Shown: positions 1 to 9,887, counted from the stretch's first letter. The stretch: 64,000 nt of DNA from Lentisphaera profundi (GCF_028728065.1 NZ_CP117811.1:682001-746000); one strand, 5' to 3'. Translations and numbers: made by a program. The notes: generated by a model not told the origin, from the sequence alone.

Positions 1-535
1 AGATGCCTTTCTGGAGGCCGAGTTTAATACCCTTTTCCCCCACCATATCATTGCTGGTTTTCCACAGCCCCGCGGTGTCATCAAGAGGGGCCCCAGAAGT
101 AACATGCTCATTCACATGAAAGGCCCTCAGCAGTTTATTGTCTGCATGCTTCATGGCGTATTCGCGTTCGGCCTTGTCAACACGCATAAAATCCCATTCC
201 ATATTGGATTGTCCTGAAGCGAGCCACACTTCACCAACGAGTACATCGCTAAGAGTGATTTTATTATTCCCCTCGATAATCATTTCGCGAGCCTCAGAGG
301 AAGCTTTTAGTGGATTGAGCTTGATCATCCACTTGCCTTTTTTATCCGGCATTGCCTTCTTCGTCTGCCCGGCAAAGCTCACCTTCACCTCTTCTCCCTG
401 ATCGGCCCAGCCCCAGATAGGAGCCTCGACACCGCGCTGTAAAATCATGTGGCTATTAATAATTTTTGGTAAAATAACTTCTGCGTTTAGTGCGGATGAA
501 GCCATGAGTAAAAATGAGAGTAAAAGTGTTTTCAT
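1..535 (-). CDS. Sialate O-acetylesterase-like protein (3' end beyond window)
   Basis: Esterase of the sialate O-acetylesterase/SGNH type, expected to remove acetyl groups from sugars outside the cytoplasm. A signal peptide covers about residues 1-18 (MKTLLLSFLLMASSALNA). The N-terminal beta-domain follows with SHMILQRGVEAPIWGWA, typical of the family, and the nucleophile motif GQSNMEW lies at about residues 108-114 with Ser110 as the likely catalytic residue. The start is ATG at 535 with AAGGA six bases upstream. The frame stays open to base 1, so only the first 178 or so residues are visible. It is divergent from the GH95 fucosidase, and both have a TGTTAAG/CTTCTAT element in the shared intergenic space, which suggests joint control of glycan de-decoration. 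The family call is strong; the substrate is inferred. Confidence 0.85.
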   Translation of the reverse strand, partial: MKTLLLSFLLMASSALNAEVILPKIINSHMILQRGVEAPIWGWADQGEEVKVSFAGQTKKAMPDKKGKWMIKLNPLKASSEAREMIIEGNNKITLSDVLVGEVWLASGQSNMEWDFMRVDKAEREYAMKHADNKLLRAFHVNEHVTSGAPLDDTAGLWKTSNDMVGEKGIKLGLQKGI

Positions 536-646
536 GTTATTTCCTTTAAGGTGTTATTATACTGTAAGATACTGCAGTCAGTTCACATGATTAGGTAGAT
601 GACGGTATAGTATTATTTGTTCTAGTGAATACTAGCTAGTTCTTAA

Positions 647-677
647 ATAGAAGTCCAAATTCATTGAAACTTTAACA
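647..677 (-). promoter_or_regulatory. TGTTAAA-N17-CTTCTAT promoter-like element
   Basis: On the minus strand TGTTAAA is followed after exactly 17 bases by CTTCTAT, about 112 bases upstream of the sialate esterase start. The same two boxes with the same spacing precede six other genes in the window (N18 in one). Two hexamer-sized boxes 17 bases apart resemble a -35/-10 promoter. The sigma factor is unknown. Confidence 0.6.
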
Positions 678-980
678 GCTGATCTTCAAATAATGTAAAT
701 TAATTTAAAAATGCTTTTTATAAACAACAACTAGGATTTAGCTCTACGGTGTTAATGAGCGCCACACGTACGGGCAAATACTTTTATCCGCCTGTCTGGA
801 AAGACCTCACGATGTGAGTCCGACATATAGCGGACCCAGGGGCATTGGGTCCTGAGGGTACAAGAGCTTGTTATGATCAACTTTTCGAATCCTTGTTTAG
901 AACGGTCTTCATTTGAGTAGTAAGAGCTTCAATAGATAAACGCCTGTAGAAGTAAATGAATGACCTTTCTCTAAGTTAGA

Positions 981-1012
981 TGTTAAGAATTGGCTTCTAG
1001 CTAGCCTTCTAT
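981..1012 (+). promoter_or_regulatory. TGTTAAG-N18-CTTCTAT promoter-like element
   Basis: TGTTAAG at 981-987 and CTTCTAT at 1006-1012, about 40 bases upstream of the GH95 fucosidase start. This is the only copy on the plus strand and the only one with an 18-base spacer. Its orientation matches the gene it precedes, which supports a promoter rather than a random repeat. Confidence 0.6.
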
Positions 1013-1051
1013 CATTATCAATAAATAAATATTTGACCTAAAGGAAATACA

Positions 1052-3430
1052 TTGATAACAACAAAAATCATAATGAGTGCCTTATTCTGCGCATCACTGC
1101 AATCAGCTTTTGCGAATACCGCATACGACATAAAACACGATAAGCCCGCAATGATGCAGGCAAAAGAAAAACGTTTTCATCCTCGAGATCCGGTCTGGCA
1201 GAAGTACTGTTTACCTATTGGTAATGGCAAAATTGGTGCCATGGTTTATGGCGGAGTTGAACAAGAACGCATTAACTTCACTATTGATAGCCTTTGGTCT
1301 GGAAAGGTCGATAAAGATCAGAATATTGTGGATAGTCACAAGGGTATAGATAAGCTTCGATCCATGCTCATGAATGATGAGTATGATGCCGCTCATAAGC
1401 AAGCTAAACAATTGATTGGTTCGTCAGCTAGCGCCGACAAAAACTTTGGTACTTTCCAAACTTTTGGTGACTTAGTCTTTGATACGGGAATCAAGTTTGA
1501 GTCGGTGAGCGATTACCAACGTAAGCTCGATATCAATAATGCCCTTTCCGTCGTTGAATTTACAATGGGTAAGCATAAATACACTCGTACGGCTTTTGTC
1601 TCACACCCCGATCAGTGCTTGGTGCTTAGATTCGAAGTATCCGCAGGGGGCTCACAAAATATAAAGCTCGGATTCGAAACACCCAACAAAGACTGGGTGC
1701 CCCGTGTCAATGGCAATGATATAGTTATTTCCGGAAAGGCTGCGCAGAACCACATGCCGGTCAATGCACGCATTCGTGTAAAGCATGAGGGCGGCAGCTT
1801 AAAATCTACAGCAGGCATCATTTCAGTGGAAGGCGCTCGAGTGGTAGAGTTTTACCTAGCAGCAGATACCGCTTTTGATTACAAGGCTCCCAATCGTATT
1901 GGAGAGGCTCCCGATCAAGAGGTTTTAGAAACCCTCAATGCTGCCACTACAAAACCCTATGAGCAGCTTTTGGAGAGACACCTAAATGACTTCAAGGAAC
2001 TCTTTGATCGTGTCAGTTTAGATCTTGGTGATTCCAGTACAGAACTAAGAAATATGCCCATGGAGGCAAGGCTGAAATCCTATGGTGAGCATCTTGAAAA
2101 GAGCTCTAATCCAGACCCAGATTTAGTCGAGACTCTCTACCAATATGGTCGTTACCTATTGATTGCGAGTTCACGCCCCGGGACTTTGCCTGCAAATTTA
2201 CAAGGTGTTTGGAACAATTCATTAACCCCTCCCTGGGCGGCGGATTATCATATCAATATTAACCTACAGATGAATTACTGGCTCGCAGGCCCGACTAACC
2301 TTATCGAATGCGAAGAGCCCTTGCTCGAGTTTATCGAATCTTTAGTTGAGCCGGGACGTATTACCGCAAAAGAATATTTCAATTCTGAGGGCTGGATGGC
2401 TTATCACGCCACAAATATCTGGGGTCATACCGCTCCACGTGTAGGCCGCGGAAAGGGGCAACTCACTTGGAAGGCCTTAAGTTCTTGCTCGCTTTGGCTC
2501 TCTCATCATCTCTATGAACATTTTGCCTATCGTCAGGATAAGACCCAGCTTAGAGAAGAACTTTGGCCCGTTTTAGCGGAGGCCGCAGATTTTGCAGCTG
2601 GCTACCTACATAAACTTCCTGATGGAACTTACACCTCTATGCCATCTTGGTCGTCAGAACACGGCCTCATTTCAAAGGGCGCTATTACAGATATTGCTAC
2701 GACACGAGAGATCTTGCAATGTGCCTTGGAGTGTGCGCAGATACTCGGCGTTAATAACGAACGCACAGAGAAATGGAAAAATCGCAAAGATAATTTATTA
2801 GCCTATAAAATTGGTCAGTATGGCCAATTACAGGAGTGGTACGAAGATCGCGATGATCCCAAAGATAAGCACCGTCATATCAATCACTTGTGGGGACTGC
2901 ATCCCGGAACACAAATTTCGCCTCTTAAAACTCCAGAGCTGGCAAAGGCTGCACTAATCACCCTAGAACATAGAGGAGATGGTGCAACGGGTTGGTCTTT
3001 GGGTTGGAAACTGAATTTTTGGACACGCATGCGCAATGGCGAAAAAGCGATGATGCTCTTGAACAATCTGATAAAAGGAAAGCTTTACCCCAATCTTTTT
3101 GATGTTCACCCCCCCTTTCAGATCGATGGTAATTTTGGTGCGACCGCAGGTGTGACGGAAATGTTACTCCAATCCCAGGAGCGCGATTCAGAAGGCCGCT
3201 ATGTACTAGATATTTTACCCGCACTTCCCGCGTCATGGCCCACGGGTAGTGTGCAAGGCATTAAAGCACGTGGCGATTTCGAAGTCGATATTAGCTGGGA
3301 GGCGGGTCAAATAAAAAGCTTATCGATTACTTCACTCAAAGGCAAGGAGTTTGCTTTGCGCCTCAATGGTGAAGTCAAAACAAAAATTCACCGCCCCAAA
3401 AGCGCCGAAAAAATGACATGGAAATTTTAA
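1052..3430 (+). CDS. GH95-family alpha-L-fucosidase, secreted
   Basis: Glycoside hydrolase family 95 enzyme predicted to release alpha-L-fucose from fucosylated glycans. A signal peptide ends near AFA-NTA. The N-terminal domain has the family hallmark YCLPIGNGKIGAMVYGG. In the catalytic (alpha/alpha)6 domain I see N402 and N404 (YHININLQMNYW), E536 (SSEHG) and D692 (FQIDGNFG), which match the Asn/Asn/Glu/Asp active-site set described for Bifidobacterium AfcA. Length (792 aa) fits the family. The start is probably TTG at 1052, because AAGGA lies six bases upstream; an ATG at 1073 is in frame but has no good ribosome-binding site. An L-fucose/uronate operon at 46.2-51.9 kb may use the product. 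GH95 also includes alpha-L-galactosidases, so fucose is the likely but not certain substrate. Confidence 0.93.
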   Translation: MITTKIIMSALFCASLQSAFANTAYDIKHDKPAMMQAKEKRFHPRDPVWQKYCLPIGNGKIGAMVYGGVEQERINFTIDSLWSGKVDKDQNIVDSHKGIDKLRSMLMNDEYDAAHKQAKQLIGSSASADKNFGTFQTFGDLVFDTGIKFESVSDYQRKLDINNALSVVEFTMGKHKYTRTAFVSHPDQCLVLRFEVSAGGSQNIKLGFETPNKDWVPRVNGNDIVISGKAAQNHMPVNARIRVKHEGGSLKSTAGIISVEGARVVEFYLAADTAFDYKAPNRIGEAPDQEVLETLNAATTKPYEQLLERHLNDFKELFDRVSLDLGDSSTELRNMPMEARLKSYGEHLEKSSNPDPDLVETLYQYGRYLLIASSRPGTLPANLQGVWNNSLTPPWAADYHININLQMNYWLAGPTNLIECEEPLLEFIESLVEPGRITAKEYFNSEGWMAYHATNIWGHTAPRVGRGKGQLTWKALSSCSLWLSHHLYEHFAYRQDKTQLREELWPVLAEAADFAAGYLHKLPDGTYTSMPSWSSEHGLISKGAITDIATTREILQCALECAQILGVNNERTEKWKNRKDNLLAYKIGQYGQLQEWYEDRDDPKDKHRHINHLWGLHPGTQISPLKTPELAKAALITLEHRGDGATGWSLGWKLNFWTRMRNGEKAMMLLNNLIKGKLYPNLFDVHPPFQIDGNFGATAGVTEMLLQSQERDSEGRYVLDILPALPASWPTGSVQGIKARGDFEVDISWEAGQIKSLSITSLKGKEFALRLNGEVKTKIHRPKSAEKMTWKF

Positions 3431-3532
3431 GATAAATGGTGAGGATTTAAGGTTTTTTAGCTGCACTTTTGCAAAGCAAGTCCGCTCGCGGAGGCATTTA
3501 TAGTAGTATGGAACTTAAGAGATACTGACAGA

Positions 3533-4466
3533 TATTTGAGCTCGGAGAGCTTAGGAATGTAGCCATGGACGTAAGTCCGTGGTATTTGAATAAGGGAATC
3601 GTGCGTGCTGAAGGTACGCTGCAGAGTTTTAGCTTCATACCTTCGGCATGACTATATGACAAATGCGGGCGAGACGCCCGCGCTCCCAGGGAAGATGCTT
3701 TTTGTGAATTTAATGGATATGGCCAAATAGTAGCTTGAAGATCCGCTTTGACAAAATTCTCCAAACAACCAAAATAGTGCTCTCCTCCAATGAGTTATGA
3801 GGAACTTAATAGCATTGGCTCCACCCACACCGGCTCAAGAGGGTGGATGTACCCTTAAGAATAAGCTCCATTGGATTAAGTATAAATTTCGCATTTATAG
3901 CTTCTTAAGTTCCCTCAATCTTAAGAGGAGGACTTCGGTATTTGAGCTCGGAGAGCTTAGGAATGTAGCCATGGACGTAAGTTCGTGGTATTTGAATAAG
4001 AGAATCGTGCGTGCTGAAGGTACGCTGCAGAGCTTTAGCTTCATACCTTCGGCATGACTATATGACAAATGCGGGCGAGACGCCCGCGCTCCCAGGGAAG
4101 ATGCTTTTTGTGAATTTAATGGATATGGCCAAATAGTAGCGTGAAGATCCGCTTTGACAAAATTCTCCAAAAAACCAAAATAGTGCTCTCCTCCAATGAG
4201 TTATGAGGAACTTAATAGCATTGGCTCCACCCACACCGGCTCAAGAGGGTGGATGTACCCTTAAGAATAAGCTCCATTGGATTAAGTATAAATTTCGCCT
4301 TTATAGCTTCTTAAGTTCCCTCAATCTTAAGAGGAGGACTTCGGTATTTGAGCTCGGATAGCTTAGGGATGTAGCCATGGACCTAAGTCCGTGGTATTTG
4401 AATAAGAGAATCGTGCGTGCTGAAGGTACGCTGCAGAGTTTTAGCTTCATACCTTCGGCATGACTA
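3533..4466. repeat. 406-bp tandem direct repeat, two full copies plus a partial third
   Basis: Copies run 3533-3938 and 3939-4344, with a third partial copy 4345 to about 4466. The period is exactly 406 bases, with only scattered differences between copies. Each full unit contains repeat A (GTAGCCATGGACGTAAGTCC... through CATACCTTCGGCATGA) and a strong palindrome GCGGGCGAGACGCCCGC (near 3664 and 4070). Open frames of 86-91 codons occur in the units on both strands, but they recur in every copy and have no start signals, so I take the unit as noncoding. After the third copy, 4466-4549 holds a hairpin (CACCGGATAAATTCGGTGG) related to ones at 17,138 and 21,290. Bases 3431-3532 carry more repeat debris resembling 17,280-17,330. 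Confidence 0.9.
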
Positions 4467-4549
4467 TCATTTTTTCTACAATAAGCACCGGATAAATTCG
4501 GTGGCTACCACACTATATACCTTCGGCATGTGCTGGAGTTCTGTCCGGA

Positions 4550-5299
4550 TTAGTCCAGTTGACCTGTTACCCAAAGAGCTGCGTTGGAAAGCATGTCGAG
4601 ATACTCAGTAGACTGCATAGTTTCGTTATGATGTCCTAAGGTAGTAGCAAAAACTTTGCCTTTGCCATACTGGTTGACCCAGATACAAGGGATTGGAGTT
4701 TTGTCACCTTTTTCAAGACGAGTGCCCATAGCCAAAGGAGTCATTGTTTTTTCCATTGCGCTGATGTTATAAAGCTCGCCATTTGGAGTGATCCACTCTT
4801 TGGGGAAACCTTTCATGATTGGATGCTCAGCAACAGGCTTGACTGAAATCTTGGATTTTGGACCGTGATTCGGTGAAGTTACACCGAGGAATTTTGTCCA
4901 TGACTTTTCTCCTTTAATCTTCCAGTGATAAGAGTGCATTGAGCAGTGCAGCGCTATGGCGCCTAGCCCGTCATGGTGAAGTTTGGTGATAGAGTCTATA
5001 AACTCACTGTCAGATTCTTGGGACTGACAGATATTATAGATGACCAGATCGTAGCCCTTGGCCCAGTCGATTTTACTGAGTTTTTCTTTCATTACTTCTT
5101 TTTTTATGGCGAAAATAATGTCAGTTTCAATATTAATTCTTTGTGCCAGGCCTTGGGGAATAATCTTTTGCTGACTCTTGTAGTCGTGACAGCAGCCACC
5201 GGTGATATAAAGCGCTTTAATTGTTTTTTTCTGGTCTACTGCACAGGATGTAAGTAGCGTGATCAGGGTGATTATTATATATTTCATGGTTTTTCTCAT
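4550..5299 (-). CDS. ThuA-like domain lipoprotein
   Basis: ThuA-fold (class I glutamine-amidotransferase-like) protein. The N-terminus has a lipobox-like LLTSC at about residues 15-19, so it is probably a membrane-anchored lipoprotein. The ThuA features ALYITGGCCHDY, LHHDGLGAIALHCSMHSY and NQYGKGKVFATTLGHH are all present, and 249 aa is normal for a single-domain member. In Planctomycetes and Verrucomicrobia such proteins often sit near PSD-cytochrome and DUF1552 genes, as here. The enzymatic activity of the family is not settled. A second in-frame ATG lies at 5287; neither start has a clear Shine-Dalgarno sequence. The repeat tract ends directly at its 3' side. Confidence 0.8.
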   Translation of the reverse strand: MRKTMKYIIITLITLLTSCAVDQKKTIKALYITGGCCHDYKSQQKIIPQGLAQRINIETDIIFAIKKEVMKEKLSKIDWAKGYDLVIYNICQSQESDSEFIDSITKLHHDGLGAIALHCSMHSYHWKIKGEKSWTKFLGVTSPNHGPKSKISVKPVAEHPIMKGFPKEWITPNGELYNISAMEKTMTPLAMGTRLEKGDKTPIPCIWVNQYGKGKVFATTLGHHNETMQSTEYLDMLSNAALWVTGQLD

Positions 5300-5412
5300 T
5301 AATATGTTTTAAAAATTTTATACACAAAGGCATCACTTAGTTTTGATAGCCAGTCTTCTCTGCAGATCGCGACTGCTTTCGAGTGAACGGCATGCCTTCA
5401 GCTGTAAATTGC

Positions 5413-5520
5413 TCAATATTTCTTTTGCTTACTCATCTTCTCAAAGATTTTCTTTTCCTCACGCTGCAGATTGTTAATCTGGAGTAAGTCGTCGCTAACA
5501 CGGTAAAATTCATGCCATAT
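5413..5520 (-). pseudogene. Possible decayed C-terminal remnant of a sulfatase-like gene
   Basis: An open stretch of about 35 codons (WHEFYRVSDDLLQINNL... to a TGA at 5413-5415) has the look of the ELYDLSNDPxExxNLA segment near the end of type I sulfatases, followed by a charged tail. It has no start codon and is preceded in frame by a stop. This is a weak call: the match is a remembered pattern over about 17 residues in an otherwise empty 242-base gap. Confidence 0.3.
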
Positions 5521-5541
5521 TCATCGTATCTCTTTGCCTAT

Positions 5542-6843
5542 TTAAACTAAAATTTGTGGAAGATTTTTATTATCGTAATTAAACTTATCAATTTTCACTC
5601 CAGCCTGCTGAAGTAAGGTGAGCCAGTATTTACCAAGAGAAGTATTCTCTTCTTCAAGAATGATATGCTCACCCTTCCTGATGTCTTTCGCACCACCGCC
5701 AGAAAGAATCGCCGGAACATCCTGAGTCCCGTGACCCGTCTTAAGGTTTGAACCATAGTTCACAATCGTACTATCAAATAAGCTTTGACCTTGAGTATCT
5801 TTGGTACGCTTCAAACGATCAATAAAGCCCGCATAAAGCTCCATAATCTTCGCATCTCTCTTTTCAGAGGCAACTCGGCTATCGCCTGAACTGCCGTAGT
5901 GACTCAAGCTGTGAGGAGACAGAGATATACCTAAGCTTTTAATCACAGAGGCCACGGGCTGGCGGTAAGTAATCACGCGAGTCATATCTGATTGTAGCGC
6001 AATGATCATCATATCGTAAATCAGATTAACTTCTTTTGCTCCATCCATGCCTTCAGTCGGAGGGCCAAAAGGCGCTTGCTGCTTGGGGACATTGGCCCAT
6101 GCCTTTTCACGACTTAAAGTCTGCTCAATTTCTCTTACTGAGGTGAAGTACTGATCTAACTTTTCCGAATCTTCACTGGCAAGCTTTCGCTGCACACTTG
6201 TGGCATCTTTATGAACAAGATCTAGGACACTCTGACGTTTGTTTAAACGCTTAATAACAGTGTCACTGGAGTCACCCTCTTGAGCAAATAAAGTCTTATA
6301 TAATTCCAAAGGCGAGTTTAAAGCTGGAATGGAACGGCCACGTTCATCAGAAGATAAAGAGTAGCCACTGCCATGACCGGCACCTTGACCAGGCATATGG
6401 TCATTCCCTGAAAGTACCAATGACCGAAAGCGACAATCTTTACCAATCGTGTTGGCGGCAATCTGATCGCATGAGATGCCCGCTTCATGTTCACGGTAGC
6501 TACCGCAACTTAAGTGAAACTGGCTCCCCCCGTGAGGGTTGCTCACACCTAAATTAGTTAAATTCCTCACCATTGTAATATCATTTTTATGACGTTCCAA
6601 GGCTTTCATTGAATGCGTCAGTCCCATATCTACAAACTTACCTGCTTGTTCCGGAAAAAAACTTTCATTATTTGTGCCATGATGGGCATGAGTAAAGCCA
6701 TAACCCCCGCCTAGAAAAATCATTCTCTTGGGGATAGAGCTAGGTGTGTTAGCCGCCATAGAGTCTAGATAAGGTAAGGCCAATAAACAGCTACTCGTTT
6801 TTAGAAATGAACGACGATTCATTAAATTTGTTATAAGTGACAT
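5542..6843 (-). CDS. DUF1552 protein with Tat signal (module 1)
   Basis: DUF1552 family protein of 433 aa. The N-terminus carries a twin-arginine signal (RRSFLK, residues 10-15) and a hydrophobic stretch, so it should be exported folded. Family features include MIFLGGGYGFTH, HGGSQFHLSCG and, toward the C-terminus, NYGSNLKTGHGTQDVPAILSG. In PVC bacteria DUF1552 genes sit next to PSD-cytochrome genes; here it starts 13 bases after the FHA-PSD gene and is surely co-transcribed. Biochemical function is unknown; the related DUF1501 family belongs to the alkaline phosphatase superfamily, so a hydrolase-like fold is possible. It is paralogous to 10099-11364. Confidence 0.88.
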   Translation of the reverse strand: MSLITNLMNRRSFLKTSSCLLALPYLDSMAANTPSSIPKRMIFLGGGYGFTHAHHGTNNESFFPEQAGKFVDMGLTHSMKALERHKNDITMVRNLTNLGVSNPHGGSQFHLSCGSYREHEAGISCDQIAANTIGKDCRFRSLVLSGNDHMPGQGAGHGSGYSLSSDERGRSIPALNSPLELYKTLFAQEGDSSDTVIKRLNKRQSVLDLVHKDATSVQRKLASEDSEKLDQYFTSVREIEQTLSREKAWANVPKQQAPFGPPTEGMDGAKEVNLIYDMMIIALQSDMTRVITYRQPVASVIKSLGISLSPHSLSHYGSSGDSRVASEKRDAKIMELYAGFIDRLKRTKDTQGQSLFDSTIVNYGSNLKTGHGTQDVPAILSGGGAKDIRKGEHIILEEENTSLGKYWLTLLQQAGVKIDKFNYDNKNLPQILV

Positions 6844-6856
6844 AAGCTTTCTCTAT

Positions 6857-9802
6857 TTAATTCTTGATAAAAATTGGACTTTCGATGACGGCGTAAATCA
6901 TATCTTTAATACGGAAATTTTGCCCTCTAGTGTTAGTGATGATTTCATCTATATGGGGCATGTCAGTAAATTCGATATCTCTACCTAAACTATATACCAA
7001 AAGTGATTCGATCATGTTCCTGGCGAGTTTTTCTTCATAGCTAAGTAAATGACTTTGAAATTCACCATAGGTCTGAAAAGCATTGCCATCGGCAAATGCG
7101 CCATCAATTTTGATCGGAATATGATCTCTAGAAACCCTTTCCGTATCGCGCCAACGTCCAATGACATCAAAGTTTTCCATCGCCAGTCCCATATTATCCA
7201 TGTCTCTGTGACAAGATGCACACTGCACTTGTGATTGATGCAGCTCCACTAGTTTGCGAGTCGTCAAAACTTCATCACTTTCTGCCCCTAATTCAGGAAC
7301 ATTTGGAGGCGGAGGAGGAACTGTTTTATTCATGAAGCGATTAAGTAGCATCATACCGCGAATTGTAGGTGAAGAGCGTTCGCCATTTGAACCCGATAAT
7401 AAAAAGACTCCCTGAGACAGAAAGCCACCTCTAGGTGAATTTTCTGGAAGCTTAACTGATTCAAATTTATTACTCGTCATATTGGGAATACCATAAAGAG
7501 TGGCCAATTGCGCGTTGATCGTCACAAAATCTGATTTAACAAGATTTGAAATCGGCAGATTATTGCGAAGCATTTCTTGGAAATAATGAATCACTTCCTG
7601 CTTCATTGAATAGCGCAAGCCCATATTAAAAGTAGGATATTGCTTCGAATTAACCGTTATATTATCAAAGCGTGTAAAGTCCGCCCACTGACTTGCAAAG
7701 CCTTCACTAAAATCTCGATAATTAGTTTTTTCTAGAAGTCGATCAATCTCCTCTCTTTGAGAAGTCTCGGTGACTGAGGCTTGATTGAATTTTTTATATA
7801 ATGCTTTATCGGGGGGAGAGCTCGTGAGGAAGTAAGACATCCTTATCGCTTTGTCTTTATTAGAGATTTGCTTCGGACTATCTTCATTCAAGAATAAAAA
7901 GCTTGGTGAGGACAAAACAACCGCGAGAGTATCGATCAAGGCTTCTTCAAAACTAGAGCCCAATTTTCGCTGCTTCTTATGAAATTCATTGAGCCCAATT
8001 ATGAAATCATCTGAGGGAGTTTTATGCCTAAAAGCTTCATAGGTGAATTTTTCTAAAAGCTCATTTACGCTGGCATCATTCCAGACCATGACGGAAGGTT
8101 TTTCAGGAGTCGGCTCCTCGGGACAAAGCAACTTGTCAAAGAAGCTTCTTTCTTCTGGGTAGTAAGGACCTTCACATTTAAAGGAATCAATCCAGATCAA
8201 ACCTTCTTTCTTCGCATCAACACCCTCATAGCGCTCAATAAAGCTAAGGTAATGAGATAGCCAGGCACCTGAACGATCTTCCGCAACATATCCACCAATT
8301 TTCTCTTTTAGAGTTTTTGGTGTGATTTCTATCGTACTTTCTGTGGGATTATCTTCTGTACCATTAACGCGAATCACGCCAGCTAAGTCTTCACTTCTAC
8401 CTAATTGCAATCTTACATAACGCCTAAAAGGTGCTACCTGACCATGAACTCCGGACTTCACACTGATCTTGTACTTGGCGCGAGGATCAATCCCAAAGCT
8501 ATAACCTAAATGCCGGATCGGTTGAGCCAGGTAGACTCCCTCTTTATACTTAGGTAATTTAATGTAGGCCTCATTATTCCTGGACAGCCTGTAAACTTTA
8601 CCTGATCCTTTTGGTTTGTGTGCATGTTCATCTAAAAACCTTTGTATATGACCATTGGTACGTTCTTCTGGTTGAGTTTCCACTATCTTAAAAGTTTCTT
8701 TTTTTCCAGCCAATTTAAAACTTGTTTGTAGAACCTCTCTAGCCAGTTCATAATAATGATCTATGTGCTTGGAGTTAAAGTCTTGACGAATTCCAACCGT
8801 ATCAAAGTTTTCAACTCCTTCATCTGCTGGGATTTTCTTTGGTTCAGGCTCTAAGCCAAAGATATCTCTTATGGTTGCTCCATATTCTCGACGCGTTAAG
8901 CGACGCATGGTCACTTTTCCACCTTTAGAAGCAAGCTGTTTACGTGCGACAAATAAGCCCTCGGTCAATTCCTTGATCACGAGCTCAAGCTCTTCTTTTT
9001 TTGGCTGAGTTTCTTCTTCTGGTGGCATATCACCTGTATTTAAGACATCAAGTATATCTTGGTACTCAAAAGCTTCGTAGTTATCAGAAACGACATAATC
9101 AAGATGATCAAAACGCGTACTCCCCTTTTGTTTCTTCGTGCCATGACATGAAATACAATGCTCTTCTATGAAGGGCTTAAGGACCTGGGTATCAAAGTTA
9201 ACTTCATGATTAAACTGCTCAGGTTTTTCTTTATTGACAAGGGGCGCAGTTTCGCTCTCCTCGCCTTTATCTCCAGCTAGCTCCTGCTTAGATTCTACGC
9301 TTGTGCCACGAGCGGAATTTGCTCTTTCGACATTTCCTTTCGAGCCATAGATACAACCGACAAGTAGCAGTGCAAGTAACACAGCAATACAGAGTTTCTT
9401 TGAAGACTCAGTCTTCTTTTTAGCATTCAATTTTCTATCCCTTAATTTTTTATTTCTAATATTGTTTATATTCAGCGTAAGTACTTTGCCTTCTTTAAGT
9501 AAAGAAGATTTTGACGTACTCAATTCAACTTTAAATTCAATATTTACAAGATTGATGGTGCTACCATCTAAAACTTCGCCCTGACGATCAACTTTCGCTC
9601 CATTAATATACACTCCATTGGTGCTATCATTATCAATAATGAACCATTGCCCATCATATTTTCTCAAAGAAGCATGTTGAGCTGAGATGCCTGGGGCTGA
9701 AATTACTAATGAATTACATTCATTACTGCCAATGGTAATAATTGCTTCACTAAACTCTAATTTTTCCCCTGCCAGAGGACCATTTGAAAAATTGAGTATC
9801 AC
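6857..9802 (-). CDS. FHA-TM-PSD cytochrome fusion protein (module 1)
   Basis: A 981-aa membrane protein with an unusual layout. Residues 1-95 are an FHA domain (IGSNECNSLVI, GISAQHASL, DSTNGVYING), the phosphothreonine-reading fold. A basic stretch and one transmembrane helix follow (about 137-153), so FHA should face the cytoplasm and the rest the outside. The outer part has a first heme-binding motif CISCH (216-220), then the planctomycete PSD series: DUF1587 (MRRLTRREYGATIRDIFG), DUF1595, DUF1592 (RMSYFLTSSPPDKALY), DUF1588 (RGGFLSQ...SPTIRGMMLLNRF...PPPPPNVPEL), a second heme motif CASCH (861-865), and DUF1585. The usual family lacks FHA and has a signal peptide. It is first in an operon with DUF1552, with a TGTTAAG/CTTCTAT element upstream. 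A redox or surface-binding role controlled by a Ser/Thr kinase is inference. Confidence 0.88.
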   Translation of the reverse strand: MILNFSNGPLAGEKLEFSEAIITIGSNECNSLVISAPGISAQHASLRKYDGQWFIIDNDSTNGVYINGAKVDRQGEVLDGSTINLVNIEFKVELSTSKSSLLKEGKVLTLNINNIRNKKLRDRKLNAKKKTESSKKLCIAVLLALLLVGCIYGSKGNVERANSARGTSVESKQELAGDKGEESETAPLVNKEKPEQFNHEVNFDTQVLKPFIEEHCISCHGTKKQKGSTRFDHLDYVVSDNYEAFEYQDILDVLNTGDMPPEEETQPKKEELELVIKELTEGLFVARKQLASKGGKVTMRRLTRREYGATIRDIFGLEPEPKKIPADEGVENFDTVGIRQDFNSKHIDHYYELAREVLQTSFKLAGKKETFKIVETQPEERTNGHIQRFLDEHAHKPKGSGKVYRLSRNNEAYIKLPKYKEGVYLAQPIRHLGYSFGIDPRAKYKISVKSGVHGQVAPFRRYVRLQLGRSEDLAGVIRVNGTEDNPTESTIEITPKTLKEKIGGYVAEDRSGAWLSHYLSFIERYEGVDAKKEGLIWIDSFKCEGPYYPEERSFFDKLLCPEEPTPEKPSVMVWNDASVNELLEKFTYEAFRHKTPSDDFIIGLNEFHKKQRKLGSSFEEALIDTLAVVLSSPSFLFLNEDSPKQISNKDKAIRMSYFLTSSPPDKALYKKFNQASVTETSQREEIDRLLEKTNYRDFSEGFASQWADFTRFDNITVNSKQYPTFNMGLRYSMKQEVIHYFQEMLRNNLPISNLVKSDFVTINAQLATLYGIPNMTSNKFESVKLPENSPRGGFLSQGVFLLSGSNGERSSPTIRGMMLLNRFMNKTVPPPPPNVPELGAESDEVLTTRKLVELHQSQVQCASCHRDMDNMGLAMENFDVIGRWRDTERVSRDHIPIKIDGAFADGNAFQTYGEFQSHLLSYEEKLARNMIESLLVYSLGRDIEFTDMPHIDEIITNTRGQNFRIKDMIYAVIESPIFIKN

Positions 9803-9887
9803 ATTGAACCTTCCGCTATGCTTAAGACCCTATGCCTAGTAAATCTATAATGAGTTATTTGCATATTTTATATCCTAATATTTTCTA

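Larger units (their letters stand above)
541..1051. other. Divergent intergenic region with two promoter elements and repeat debris
   Basis: This 511-base gap separates the divergent sialate esterase and fucosidase genes. It holds one TGTTAAG/CTTCTAT element for each gene (647-677 minus, 981-1012 plus). Between them, at about 768-855, is dispersed-repeat debris. Its first part (CGTACGGGCAAAT...TATCCGCCTG) recurs near 17,432-17,463. Its second part (GTGAGTCCGACATATAGCGG) is a diverged copy of the repeat B hairpin found at 14.5-23 kb. I see no coding sequence. Confidence 0.7.

Noticed and set aside
3498-4170. Open frames of 86-91 codons on both strands inside the 406-bp repeat, with similar proteins in each unit
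   Set aside because: They recur because the DNA recurs, lack ribosome-binding sites, run through palindromes (GCGGGCGAGACGCCCGC) and match no protein family. Treated as noncoding.
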